Position numbers and translations under genes: made by a program. Source: Gammaproteobacteria bacterium UBA6968 (lineage in GTDB: Bacteria; Pseudomonadota; Gammaproteobacteria; Pseudomonadales; Azotimanducaceae). Taken from it: a stretch of DNA of 16,177 bases. The notes under the pieces were generated by a model. It did not search any database. It had not been told where the DNA came from and saw nothing but the letters and a program-made list of their open reading frames with translations. Positions within the stretch are counted from its first letter, which is position 1. Each line of letters opens with the position of its first letter. Location of the stretch: the NCBI GenBank assembly GCA_002450255.1, contig DJYW01000084.1, positions 1 to 16,177 of the forward strand, written 5' to 3'. Below, piece after piece: positions 1-6,469 of this stretch.

Positions 1-1
1 G

Positions 2-58
2 TTGCTTAGAGATATAACGGTTACAGCGCCGTTGGTGAGCATTCATATCGTGTTCTAA
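2..58 (+). CDS. possible 3' end of an upstream gene (partial)
   Basis: Of the three plus-strand frames entering from the left edge, only this one stays open; it gives 18 codons and ends in TAA at 56-58. The other two hit stops within the first 17 bases. The tail contains ITVTAPLVSIHIVF, which could be the end of a protein, but it is too short to recognise. The glutaredoxin-like gene starts 35 bases later, so the two could be co-transcribed. It could equally be noncoding: TATAAC at 13-18 could serve as a -10 box for the next gene. Confidence 0.22.
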   Translation: MLRDITVTAPLVSIHIVF

Positions 59-93
59 AAAAATAAGCGAGAAAGTTTGGAGGAGGGTCAGTC

Positions 94-348
94 ATGCACG
101 AGTCTTATCAGTTGTTTAAATCGGATACCTGCGGATTCTGTCTCAGGGTGCAATCGTTCTTGCAGTCGCGAGGCATGCAGATACCAATGCGAGATGTGCA
201 TCGTGAGGAGGATGCTTTTCGCGAACTTTTACAGGGCGGTGGTCGGACAACGGTGCCGTGTTTGCGGATTGAACGAGAAGATGGCGTCGAGTGGATGTTC
301 GAGTCTGCAGACATCATGCGTTATCTGGCGGCTCGCCCGGCTGTCTAA
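94..348 (+). CDS. glutaredoxin / GST N-terminal-like thiol protein
   Basis: An 84-residue protein with a thioredoxin-like fold of the glutaredoxin type. A redox-active CGFC motif lies at residues 13-16 after a first beta strand (YQLFKS). The TVP cis-proline signature is at 53-55, and an ES-A-DI-xxYL segment at 70-78 matches the glutathione-binding part of glutaredoxins and GST N-terminal domains. Length is normal for a monodomain glutaredoxin. There is no signal peptide, so it should be cytoplasmic, reducing disulfides or glutathionylated proteins. The start is well set: GGAGGAGG at 79-86 lies 7 bases before ATG. It stands alone, with 310 bases before the next gene. An electron-donor role for the neighbouring oxidoreductases cannot be shown from sequence. 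Confidence 0.85.
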   Translation: MHESYQLFKSDTCGFCLRVQSFLQSRGMQIPMRDVHREEDAFRELLQGGGRTTVPCLRIEREDGVEWMFESADIMRYLAARPAV

Positions 349-658
349 GTTGGTTGCTTTCGACGAGTCAGCGGTCGCGCCTGTCCCGTTTGGGGTTCCC
401 GCCTGTGTTAATGCGGTGGAGGAGTGAATGCGAAGAACGACTCAGAGTAACCGATTCTTCTCGAATACGATTTCGAATCGGGTCTCGCAGCCAATAATGT
501 GAAAGCTGCGAATAAACCTACACAAAATATCGAACTTTTATGTGCACAATGGCAAGTAAGAGTGGCGAAAACGCCTGCAAAGCAGGTTCGAGCAGACGCA
601 CTTGCAACGATGTATTTAACGACTACTACTTTAACGGCCGTTTAAGGAGATCAAGCGG
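349..658. other. 310-bp intergenic region upstream of the first LLM gene
   Basis: No convincing gene is seen. The region contains a 7-bp inverted repeat CCGATTC (451-457) / GAATCGG (475-481) with a 17-base loop and no T tract. It also contains a 5-bp hairpin CCTGC-AAA-GCAGG at 574-586, a TGTGCACA palindrome at 541-548 and an AACGGCCGTT palindrome at 633-642. AT-rich sequence around 505-545 could hold the promoter of the downstream oxidoreductase, but I could not pick -35/-10 boxes with confidence. Confidence 0.5.
633..642. promoter_or_regulatory. 10-bp palindrome AACGGCCGTT, possible operator
   Basis: This perfect 10-bp palindrome sits immediately upstream of the AAGGAGA ribosome-binding site (644-650) of the first LLM gene. 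It has no spacer, so it cannot fold into a hairpin and would act, if at all, as a protein-binding DNA site such as a TetR-type operator. No regulator gene lies in the window. It is short and could be chance. Confidence 0.25.
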
Positions 659-1696
659 ATGAAACTTGGAATTATTGCAGGCTACTCGGGCCGAAAATTC
701 AGCATATCGATGTCAGCTATCAAGTTTGCCGAGGCACTTGGCTATGAATCTATTTGGACAGCAGAAGCCTACGGATCCGATGCCATCACACCCGCTGCCT
801 GGATTCTCGCACAAACTGAGAAGATCAAGGTAGGTACCGCAATTATGCAGATGCCAGCGCGGACCCCAGCGATGGCGGCAATGACGGCTATGAGTTTAGC
901 TGAGTTATCCGGCGGACGTTTCATTGCTGGCCTGGGTGCGTCCGGGCCGCAGGTTGTTGAAGGTTGGCATGGCGTGCCTTATGGCAAACCGGTGAGCCGA
1001 TTGCGCGAATATGTGCAGATTATGAAAAGCATTTTTGCGCGAGAAGGTGCTTTGGAGTTCGAAGGCAAGGTCTACCAAATGCCTTATTCTGGCGAAGGTG
1101 CTACCGGGTTAGGCAAACCACTGAAGAGCATTCTTCATTGCGAAGAAGATATTCCGGTGTATGCGGCAACCATTACGCCAAACGGGGTGACGGCCGCCGC
1201 AGAGGTTGCTGACGGCTTTTTCCCAGTGTGGATGGATCCAGATCAATACAGCGTTTTCTCCGATCCGATTGAGAAAGGCTTTGCGCTTGCTGGCGAGAAA
1301 AACCTCACCCAGTTCGACATTGCTCCGTTTGTTACCGTCATCATGGGCGACAATGTTGAGGAATGCATGATGCCAGCGCGAGGCAGCATGGCGCTTTACA
1401 TTGGCGGCATGGGTGCCCGTGATAAGAATTTCTACAATGATTATTGCAAACGGCTGGGCTTTGAAGACGCTGCGGTGAAGATCCAAGACCTTTATTTGGC
1501 GGGTCGTAAAGACGAAGCTATGGCCGCCGTGCCTGAGGAATTAATTGATGCGTGTCACTTGGTGGGTCCGGCAGAACGCATCAGAGAACGTCTGCAACGC
1601 TGGAAAACGGCGGGTTCCAAAGGCCATGTATCTTCAATGTTGCTGGGTTGTCAGGACCCTGCCGCGTTGGAAGTGGTTGCCGAAGAAATGCTGTAG
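659..1696 (+). CDS. LLM-class F420/flavin-dependent oxidoreductase, Rv3520c-like
   Basis: A 345-residue luciferase-like TIM-barrel oxidoreductase. Segments such as TAEAYGSDA (34-42), the GGRFIAGLGASGPQVVEGWHG region (85-105), SGEGATGLGK (144-153) and ALYIGGMGA near residue 240 match what I recall of the Mycobacterium Rv3520c family almost block for block. In mycobacteria this family is assigned to cofactor F420; the closely related LLM fold also binds FMN. The substrate is unknown. Full length, no signal peptide, cytoplasmic. The start is well supported: AAGGAGA at 644-650 lies 8 bases before ATG. No co-transcribed partner follows; it converges on the phosphotransferase across 218 bases. No F420 biosynthesis gene is in the window, so the cofactor cannot be decided here. 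Confidence 0.85.
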   Translation: MKLGIIAGYSGRKFSISMSAIKFAEALGYESIWTAEAYGSDAITPAAWILAQTEKIKVGTAIMQMPARTPAMAAMTAMSLAELSGGRFIAGLGASGPQVVEGWHGVPYGKPVSRLREYVQIMKSIFAREGALEFEGKVYQMPYSGEGATGLGKPLKSILHCEEDIPVYAATITPNGVTAAAEVADGFFPVWMDPDQYSVFSDPIEKGFALAGEKNLTQFDIAPFVTVIMGDNVEECMMPARGSMALYIGGMGARDKNFYNDYCKRLGFEDAAVKIQDLYLAGRKDEAMAAVPEELIDACHLVGPAERIRERLQRWKTAGSKGHVSSMLLGCQDPAALEVVAEEML

Positions 1697-1708
1697 TAAA
1701 AGTGGCGT

Positions 1709-1734
1709 TGCGATGGTTTTTATTGATCATCGCA
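1709..1734 (+). repeat. inverted repeat downstream of the first LLM gene
   Basis: TGCGATG at 1709-1715 pairs with CATCGCA at 1728-1734, 7 bp across a T-rich 12-base loop. It begins 12 bases after the stop codon at 1694-1696. A second palindrome, CGCTATAGCG, lies at 1738-1747. The position suits transcript-end processing, but no T tract follows the stem, so it is not a standard intrinsic terminator. Further on, a 12-bp period repeats CGATCGCCG at 1844-1852 and 1856-1864. Confidence 0.3.
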
Positions 1735-1914
1735 GCGCGCTATAGCGTTACACCCGTCGTCTGTTTTCGTTTCCGTCTGACTTTTTGCTTGTTTTGGTAA
1801 CCGTGGTTGTCCCTGTTTCATAGACGGGCTCGACGAATTGCGCCGATCGCCGCTACGATCGCCGGCAAACAGCAGCAATCGCGGCAGGAGCAAGCGGCTT
1901 GGCAAAGTCCCAGA

Positions 1915-2961
1915 CTAGCTTTGTTCCTGCACTAAACCCCAGGCTCTTTCCGAGCGCATCCTTGCATACTCCTTATATTCCAATGCCTTTTCGGAACTCG
2001 CATTGCCGTCCAAACCCCGTTTATAAACACCTTGAATGATGCCTGCCGAACGGAACATGTTGTAAATCAGGTAGAAATTCCAGTTGTCGATTTGGTCTCG
2101 TCCAGCGTGCTGGCAGTAAGCGGCGACAAAGGCAGTTTCATCTGGAATACCTAAGGCATCGTAATCAGCGCCTGCCAAGCCCTCTTCATTGTAAACGTCG
2201 CCGTGGTAGTCCTGGCACAGATACCCCAAGTCGGCTAGGCCGTCGCCAAGGGTAGAAAGCTCCCAGTCCAGTACCGCTACGATTTTGGGTTCGGTCGGGT
2301 GAATTAACACGTTACCGAGTCGATAGTCGCCATGGACGATAACCGGATCCGTTTCTGGCGGGACGTTTTGCGGTAGCCATTCCATCAACTGATTCATAGC
2401 ATCGATGTTTTCGGTTTGCGAAGCGATGTACTGCTTACTCCAGCGTCCGATCTGGCGATCATAGTAGTTCCCGGGACGACCAAATGATTCAAGACCTACT
2501 GTGGCAGGTTCGACCTTGTGCAATTCGGCTAATACGCGGGCTAAATCCAAATAGATCGCTGTCCTTTCCGCATTACTCAACGCGGGCAGGCGCGTTTCCG
2601 TAAACAGGCGTCCTTCGACCATTTCCATAACGTAGAACTTTGTGCCGATAACGTCGCCGTCTTCGCACAAGCAATACATTTTAGGTACCGGTACGGGGGT
2701 GTCCCACAAGGCCTTCATAACGCGATACTCGCGATCGACCTGATGCGCGGATGGCAGCAACTCGCCCGGCGGCTGTTTCCTCATCACGTACTTCTGCGTT
2801 GGGGTAATCAATTGAAAGGTAGGGTTCGATTGTCCGCCTTCAAATTGCCTGATATCCAGCGGACCTTGAAACCCCTCGACCTGAGCGGCGAGGTAAGCCT
2901 CTAGCGCCGCCTCATCAAATTTATGGGCCTCCCGTACCGCAGTTAACTCAACGTCACTCAT
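1915..2961 (-). CDS. phosphotransferase family protein (APH fold, ACAD10/11- or LvaA-like)
   Basis: A 348-residue aminoglycoside-phosphotransferase-fold kinase. It has a nucleotide loop GGQSN (42-46), a lysine in the VMRKQP strand (K62), the catalytic loop HGDYRLGN (210-217, with D212 and N217) and the metal-binding DWE (232-234). This set is typical of the family related to the kinase domains of ACAD10/ACAD11 and to LvaA of Pseudomonas levulinate catabolism. In those, the kinase phosphorylates a 4-hydroxyacyl-CoA so that phosphate can be eliminated. That substrate is inference here, as no acyl-CoA dehydrogenase is adjacent. I chose the ATG at 2959-2961 because GAGGG lies 8 bases upstream and family length fits; the open frame extends 21 codons further without a ribosome-binding site. 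It is divergent from the second LLM gene, separated by 123 bases. Confidence 0.85.
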   Translation of the reverse strand: MSDVELTAVREAHKFDEAALEAYLAAQVEGFQGPLDIRQFEGGQSNPTFQLITPTQKYVMRKQPPGELLPSAHQVDREYRVMKALWDTPVPVPKMYCLCEDGDVIGTKFYVMEMVEGRLFTETRLPALSNAERTAIYLDLARVLAELHKVEPATVGLESFGRPGNYYDRQIGRWSKQYIASQTENIDAMNQLMEWLPQNVPPETDPVIVHGDYRLGNVLIHPTEPKIVAVLDWELSTLGDGLADLGYLCQDYHGDVYNEEGLAGADYDALGIPDETAFVAAYCQHAGRDQIDNWNFYLIYNMFRSAGIIQGVYKRGLDGNASSEKALEYKEYARMRSERAWGLVQEQS

Positions 2962-3033
2962 CACTCCATCCCTCGCAGAAAATTCCTTAGTGGCAAGGAT
3001 ACGGCTTGATCTTAAGCAGGGCAAAATGCGAGG

Positions 3034-3041
3034 CTATATAG
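3034..3041. promoter_or_regulatory. symmetric TATATA -10-like element in a divergent intergenic region
   Basis: CTATATAG is self-complementary and lies between the divergent phosphotransferase and LLM genes. It could therefore serve as a -10 box on either strand, as in known symmetric bidirectional bacterial promoters. A plus-strand -35 at the usual spacing would be TTAAGC (3012-3017), which is weak, and no good minus-strand -35 is evident. The assignment is tentative. Confidence 0.3.
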
Positions 3042-3049
3042 ATAAACAA

Positions 3050-3072
3050 TTTTTTTGCATTTTTTTTGCATT
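3050..3072 (+). repeat. tandem T7GCA / T8GCA tract in the leader of the second LLM gene
   Basis: Two copies of a T-run followed by GCA stand in tandem just before the GAGGGGA ribosome-binding site at 3074-3080. The 14-base string TTTTTTTGCATTTT (3050-3063) recurs exactly at 6332-6345, upstream of the transglycosylase gene. The leader would be U-rich if transcription starts near the TATATA box. Confidence 0.4.
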
Positions 3073-3084
3073 AGAGGGGAGACT

Positions 3085-4086
3085 ATGGCGTTTACGAAAC
3101 GTATTGCGGTGACCTTGCCGGCCGGTCCTAGGATTGAAGATACAATTACTCGGGTGCAGTGGGCCGAGGAAGTCGGTATTTCGGACGCTTGGTTCAGCGA
3201 TTCAGGTGCGCCAGATACTCTGACTCAAGTGGCAGGGATCGCACACCTCACTAAGAATATTCGTATTGGCACCGCAGTAACCCCGGTCTATACCCGCTCA
3301 CCTTCGGTATTGGCGGCTTCTGCAAACGTGATCGGCCAGTTGTTACCTGGTCGTTTTATCATGGGGCTAGGGTCTTCAAGCCAAACCATCATGACTCAGT
3401 TCAATGGTATCCCATTGGACAAACCGCTGACGCGAGTTAAAGAAACCGCAGAGTTGGTGCGCGAGATGCTGAGCGGTGCAAAAACGAATTATGACGGCGA
3501 GACGTTATTTAGTAAGGGATACCGGCAAGCGCCACTCGACAATCCGCCGCCGCTGTATCTGGCAGCTTTGCGACCAAAAATGATAGAGATGGCGGCAGAG
3601 GTTGGCGATGGCGTTATCTTTAATCTGTGGCCGAAAGGCGCGCTTCCAAAAATGATGGAACACGTCGCGATTGGCGCAAAGGCAGCAGGTAAGGATCCAG
3701 CTGATATAGAAATTGTTAATCGCGCCATGGTGTTGTGTACGGACGACAAAGAATACGGACGCAATTTATTTCGCGCCGCTTTCGGTCCGTATTATGCGAC
3801 CCCTGTCTACAACAAGTTCTTGGCCTGGGCGGGTTATGAAGAGGCAGCGCAAACCATTACAGAGGGTTGGGCGGCTAAAGACCGTGAGAAAACCAGTGGT
3901 GCGATGACTGACGCGATGATCGACGAAATCGCCATCATTGGCAATGAGGGTGAAATACAGCAGCGGATTCAGGAAGATGCCGCGGGCGGTGTCGATACAC
4001 ACATTATTGCGCCGTTGGCGGCGTCGAAAGAGGATGTGGAACGTACTTTTGCCGCCTTCACCGCCAAGGCGTTTCAGTTCGCTTAG
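3085..4086 (+). CDS. LLM-class flavin/F420-dependent oxidoreductase (second copy)
   Basis: A 333-residue luciferase-like TIM-barrel oxidoreductase. It has the family core GRFIMGLGSSSQ (89-100), followed by the helix FNGIPLDKPLTRVKE that is shared with F420-dependent reductases and related flavin enzymes. A PPLYLAAL strand (155-162) and AAEVGDGVIFN (170-180) match the C-terminal half of the barrel. The C-terminal NEGEIQQRIQE segment is the usual family end. I could not assign it to a named subfamily. The start at 3085 is preferred over one 30 bases upstream because GAGGGGA (3074-3080) lies 4 bases before this ATG. It is divergent from the kinase gene and is followed after 60 bases by the histidine phosphatase on the same strand, so an operon of two is plausible. 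Substrate and cofactor are unknown. Confidence 0.82.
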   Translation: MAFTKRIAVTLPAGPRIEDTITRVQWAEEVGISDAWFSDSGAPDTLTQVAGIAHLTKNIRIGTAVTPVYTRSPSVLAASANVIGQLLPGRFIMGLGSSSQTIMTQFNGIPLDKPLTRVKETAELVREMLSGAKTNYDGETLFSKGYRQAPLDNPPPLYLAALRPKMIEMAAEVGDGVIFNLWPKGALPKMMEHVAIGAKAAGKDPADIEIVNRAMVLCTDDKEYGRNLFRAAFGPYYATPVYNKFLAWAGYEEAAQTITEGWAAKDREKTSGAMTDAMIDEIAIIGNEGEIQQRIQEDAAGGVDTHIIAPLAASKEDVERTFAAFTAKAFQFA

Positions 4087-4146
4087 GGCATTTGCCTTCA
4101 GAGCAGAAAACATACCGTAGAAGTTGGATCGGGATAGCAAACCGTA

Positions 4147-4782
4147 ATGAAGGTGCTTTATATAATTCGGCACGGCGAGACCGAATGGAATGTAGCGGGA
4201 CGCATGCAAGGGCGCATGGATTCGCCTTTAACGGCTCGCGGCGAGGTTCAGGCAAAGAAACACGGTGAGGTGATTCACGGTCTGGAGGGCGTCGATGCTA
4301 TGTATGTGTCGTCCGCCGGTCGGACCCGGCACACCGCGGACTTGGTCAACGCATCCTTAGGCGTGTCAATTGCCTACAGCGATGCTTTGTTAGAGCGCGA
4401 TTGTGGGACCTGGCAGGGCAAAACGCTCGCGGAAGTGGCCGAATTCGACCAGGAAGGCATAGTTCAGAGGCAAACTAATCCGGTGGATCATCGCCCAGGG
4501 GGCGGAGAGAATTTGGCTGACATGCGCGCACGCTTTGAACCATTGGTTGCCGAACTTATGCAGGTAGATCGTCTCGCGGTGGTCACCCATGGCGTGATGT
4601 CAAAAGTGATGTTGGGTTACTTTCTGGAGTTGGATGGCGACAAAACGCGACGCGTAAGGCATCCCAACGATCTTTTTTATCGAGTTCGATTCAGCGATGG
4701 CGTGGTCGCGGTAGATTTCTTTCAGCAGACAGAGGCAGGAGAAGTGTGCACGGTGCCAGGGTTATCTTTGCATGAGGTGTAG
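4147..4782 (+). CDS. histidine phosphatase family protein (phosphoglycerate mutase-like)
   Basis: A 211-residue branch-1 histidine phosphatase. The RHGETEWN signature is at 8-15, with H9 as the phosphorylated residue. The conserved arginine lies in the SSAGRTRHTA segment (R59), the acid/base glutamate in LLERDCGTWQGKT (E83) and the second histidine in VTHG (H148). This layout is that of GpmB/CobC/PhoE-type phosphatases, cytoplasmic enzymes hydrolysing small phosphate esters; the substrate cannot be read from sequence. Length is normal. The ribosome-binding site is weak: only GGGA at 4132-4135, more than 10 bases upstream, although the RHG motif fixes the start to within a few residues. It may be co-transcribed with the LLM gene 60 bases upstream. 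A weak CGGCT/AGCCG hairpin at 4798-4812 follows the stop. Confidence 0.88.
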   Translation: MKVLYIIRHGETEWNVAGRMQGRMDSPLTARGEVQAKKHGEVIHGLEGVDAMYVSSAGRTRHTADLVNASLGVSIAYSDALLERDCGTWQGKTLAEVAEFDQEGIVQRQTNPVDHRPGGGENLADMRARFEPLVAELMQVDRLAVVTHGVMSKVMLGYFLELDGDKTRRVRHPNDLFYRVRFSDGVVAVDFFQQTEAGEVCTVPGLSLHEV

Positions 4783-4942
4783 CGAGTGCAATTGGGCCGG
4801 CTGCGTAAGCCGCGTCGCTAACCGAAATAGCAGAGTGGGCTTCCCCGGGTGTTTGGAGGGTTAGTGTTTAAACGGTGCATAGATCGGACTCAGATAAAAG
4901 AGATCACACCAAGGTAGGGCGTGCGCGATAACCGGAGGATGC

Positions 4943-5014
4943 ATGAGTGGAGGCATCCGTCGCAGCAGTAAAGCGCGCTTGCTAATAGACAGTCGGTTCG
5001 TCGTTCAGCTATAG
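4943..5014 (+). CDS. possible 23-residue leader ORF upstream of the third LLM gene
   Basis: A short ORF (MSGGIRRSSKARLLIDSRFV...) starts with ATG 4 bases after a perfect GGAGG (4934-4938) and ends in TAG 36 bases before the next gene. Part of the ribosome-binding site lies in a 6-bp hairpin, GGATGC (4937-4942) with GCATCC (4953-4958), so its translation could be structure-dependent. The peptide resembles nothing I know and shows no run of a single amino acid. It could be chance. Confidence 0.25.
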   Translation: MSGGIRRSSKARLLIDSRFVVQL

Positions 5015-5050
5015 GCTTAAACGACAGCGAAATAAAATGAGGGGAACAAG

Positions 5051-6067
5051 ATGAAAGTAGACGGTGGTGTCGGCTTAGATTTACACGCAGTAGGCGATCA
5101 GGCTAAAGAGTTGGAGTCGATGGGGTATTCCGGATTGATGACTGCAGAGACGGCGCATGATCCTTTTCTGCCACTATTGGTGGCTGCGCAAAACACAGAA
5201 AAGGTTGAACTCATGACCTCCATTGCGGTTGCATTTGCTCGATCGCCCATGACTTTGGCCAACGTCAGCCATGATCTGAACGCGTTCTCCAAAGGACGTT
5301 TCGTTTTAGGGCTAGGCTCTCAGATTCGCCCCCACATCACCAAGCGTTTCAGCATGCCGTGGTCTAGCCCGGCGGCTCGTATGCGCGAATTTATCATGGC
5401 GATGCGCGCAATCTGGAGTTGCTGGCATAACGGTGAACCTTTGGAATTTACCGGCGAATTTTATACCCATACCTTGATGACGCCTTTTTTTACGCCTGCT
5501 AATACCAGCTATGGCGCGCCAAAAGTTTTCTTGGCAGCGGTTGGACCGATGATGACCGAAGTTGCTGGAGAAACCGCGGATGGCATGATTGCGCATGCCT
5601 TCACGACGGAAAAGTATTTGCGTGAAACGACCCTGCCTGCGTTGCAGCGCGGGTTCGATAAAGGCCAGAAGACACCGGCCGAACGCGCCGCTTTTGAGAT
5701 CAGCTATCCGCTCTTTGTGGTCACGGGTGCAACCGAAGAGGATATGCGCATCGCTCACCAAGCGGCCTGTAAGCAAGTCGCGTTTTATGGTTCGACGCCA
5801 GCATATAAACCGGTTCTCGACAGCATTGGCATGGGTGAACTACAGGGCGAACTCAATACGCTATCCAAGCAGGGGCGTTGGGACGAAATGGGCCTCCTCA
5901 TTACCGACGACATGCTCAAGGAATTTGCCGTCATCGGTGAGCCAGATTCGATCGCCGATCAAATCAAGACTCGCTATGGTGATATCGTGCAGCGTACTTC
6001 GGCAGCTTATGCAAATGTACCCAAGGAGAATCGCACCCGGATTATCGAAGAGTTAGCTGCTGTCTAA
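5051..6067 (+). CDS. LLM-class F420-dependent oxidoreductase, MSMEG_2256-like
   Basis: A 338-residue luciferase-like oxidoreductase that closely matches the MSMEG_2256 subfamily as I recall it. Shared blocks are MKVD at the start, TAETAHDPFLPLL (31-43), AFARSPMTLAN (61-71), GRFVLGLGSQIRPHI (82-96), KRFSMPWSSPAARMREF (98-114), GEFYTHTLMTPFF (135-147) and FLAAVGPMMTEVAG from residue 160. The subfamily is typical of actinobacteria and is presumed F420-dependent; no substrate is established. The start is firm: GAGGGGA lies 5 bases before the ATG. It is the third LLM gene within 5.5 kb, yet it belongs to a different subfamily from the first, so this is not a recent tandem duplication. No gene follows closely, so it is probably monocistronic, perhaps with the short leader ORF before it. 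Confidence 0.86.
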   Translation: MKVDGGVGLDLHAVGDQAKELESMGYSGLMTAETAHDPFLPLLVAAQNTEKVELMTSIAVAFARSPMTLANVSHDLNAFSKGRFVLGLGSQIRPHITKRFSMPWSSPAARMREFIMAMRAIWSCWHNGEPLEFTGEFYTHTLMTPFFTPANTSYGAPKVFLAAVGPMMTEVAGETADGMIAHAFTTEKYLRETTLPALQRGFDKGQKTPAERAAFEISYPLFVVTGATEEDMRIAHQAACKQVAFYGSTPAYKPVLDSIGMGELQGELNTLSKQGRWDEMGLLITDDMLKEFAVIGEPDSIADQIKTRYGDIVQRTSAAYANVPKENRTRIIEELAAV

Positions 6068-6253
6068 CGGAGGAAATTCGTTTTTAGCCGGGAGCGACTC
6101 AGACTCTATCGTCAAATAGAATCTGTTAGGAATCCGCGCACAGAGAATCGTCAGTCGCAAAGTCATCAAAAACCCCAACGGAGCAAAAAAACAGGTAGAA
6201 GGCCCAAAAAACCAAAAGGTAATAACATTTTGATATAAAGAAATTTATTTTAA

Positions 6254-6266
6254 TATCAATCTCTTT
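6254..6266 (+). promoter_or_regulatory. candidate IHF site (one mismatch)
   Basis: TATCAATCTCTTT matches the IHF consensus WATCAANNNNTTR except at the last base. It has the A/T-rich flank upstream that real IHF sites often have. It lies 15 bases before the FNR-type box, an arrangement known from anaerobically regulated promoters. In AT-rich DNA, such near-matches also arise by chance. Confidence 0.3.
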
Positions 6267-6280
6267 AAAAATTTGCCGTT

Positions 6281-6294
6281 TTGATTGGCATCAA
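6281..6294. promoter_or_regulatory. perfect FNR/Anr-type binding site
   Basis: TTGAT-TGGC-ATCAA matches the FNR/Anr consensus TTGAT-N4-ATCAA at all ten defined positions. It lies in intergenic DNA, 175 bases before the transglycosylase start and 213 bases after the third LLM gene. Class II FNR activation places the site about 41.5 bases before the start of transcription. That predicts a transcript starting near 6329 and a leader of about 140 bases. Confidence 0.6.
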
Positions 6295-6469
6295 ACCTAA
6301 GCGGTTACTAACTTTTTGACGTATGGCCCTGTTTTTTTGCATTTTCTCTCCATTTTGGGTTCATTGTTCGCGCATCCGTGATTAGACTCCGCGCTGAGAG
6401 GAGAGTGGATTTATTCATCTGGCGTTGCCGGGTGATCTACCTCTGTACAGCGAATGAGTATGTGCGGCA

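Larger units (their letters stand above)
6068..6469. other. 402-bp AT-rich intergenic regulatory region
   Basis: No gene can be supported. The stretch 6218-6280 is strongly AT-rich and contains an inverted repeat TTGATAT (6230-6236) / ATATCAA (6253-6259) and an IHF-like site. Just after it comes a perfect FNR/Anr box at 6281-6294. Further down are the TTTTTTTGCATTTT string (6332-6345) and a purine-rich AGAGGAGA (6397-6404). No clear -10 box lies at the distance expected from the FNR box. A 22-codon frame starting at GTG 6405 overlaps the next gene's ATG, but its Shine-Dalgarno is too close to it. Confidence 0.6.

Noticed and set aside
571-600. tRNA-like fragment (GTTCGA motif with a CCTGC/GCAGG stem)
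   Set aside because: The T-loop-like hexamer has no matching T-stem, acceptor or anticodon arm, so it is not a tRNA or an obvious attachment site.
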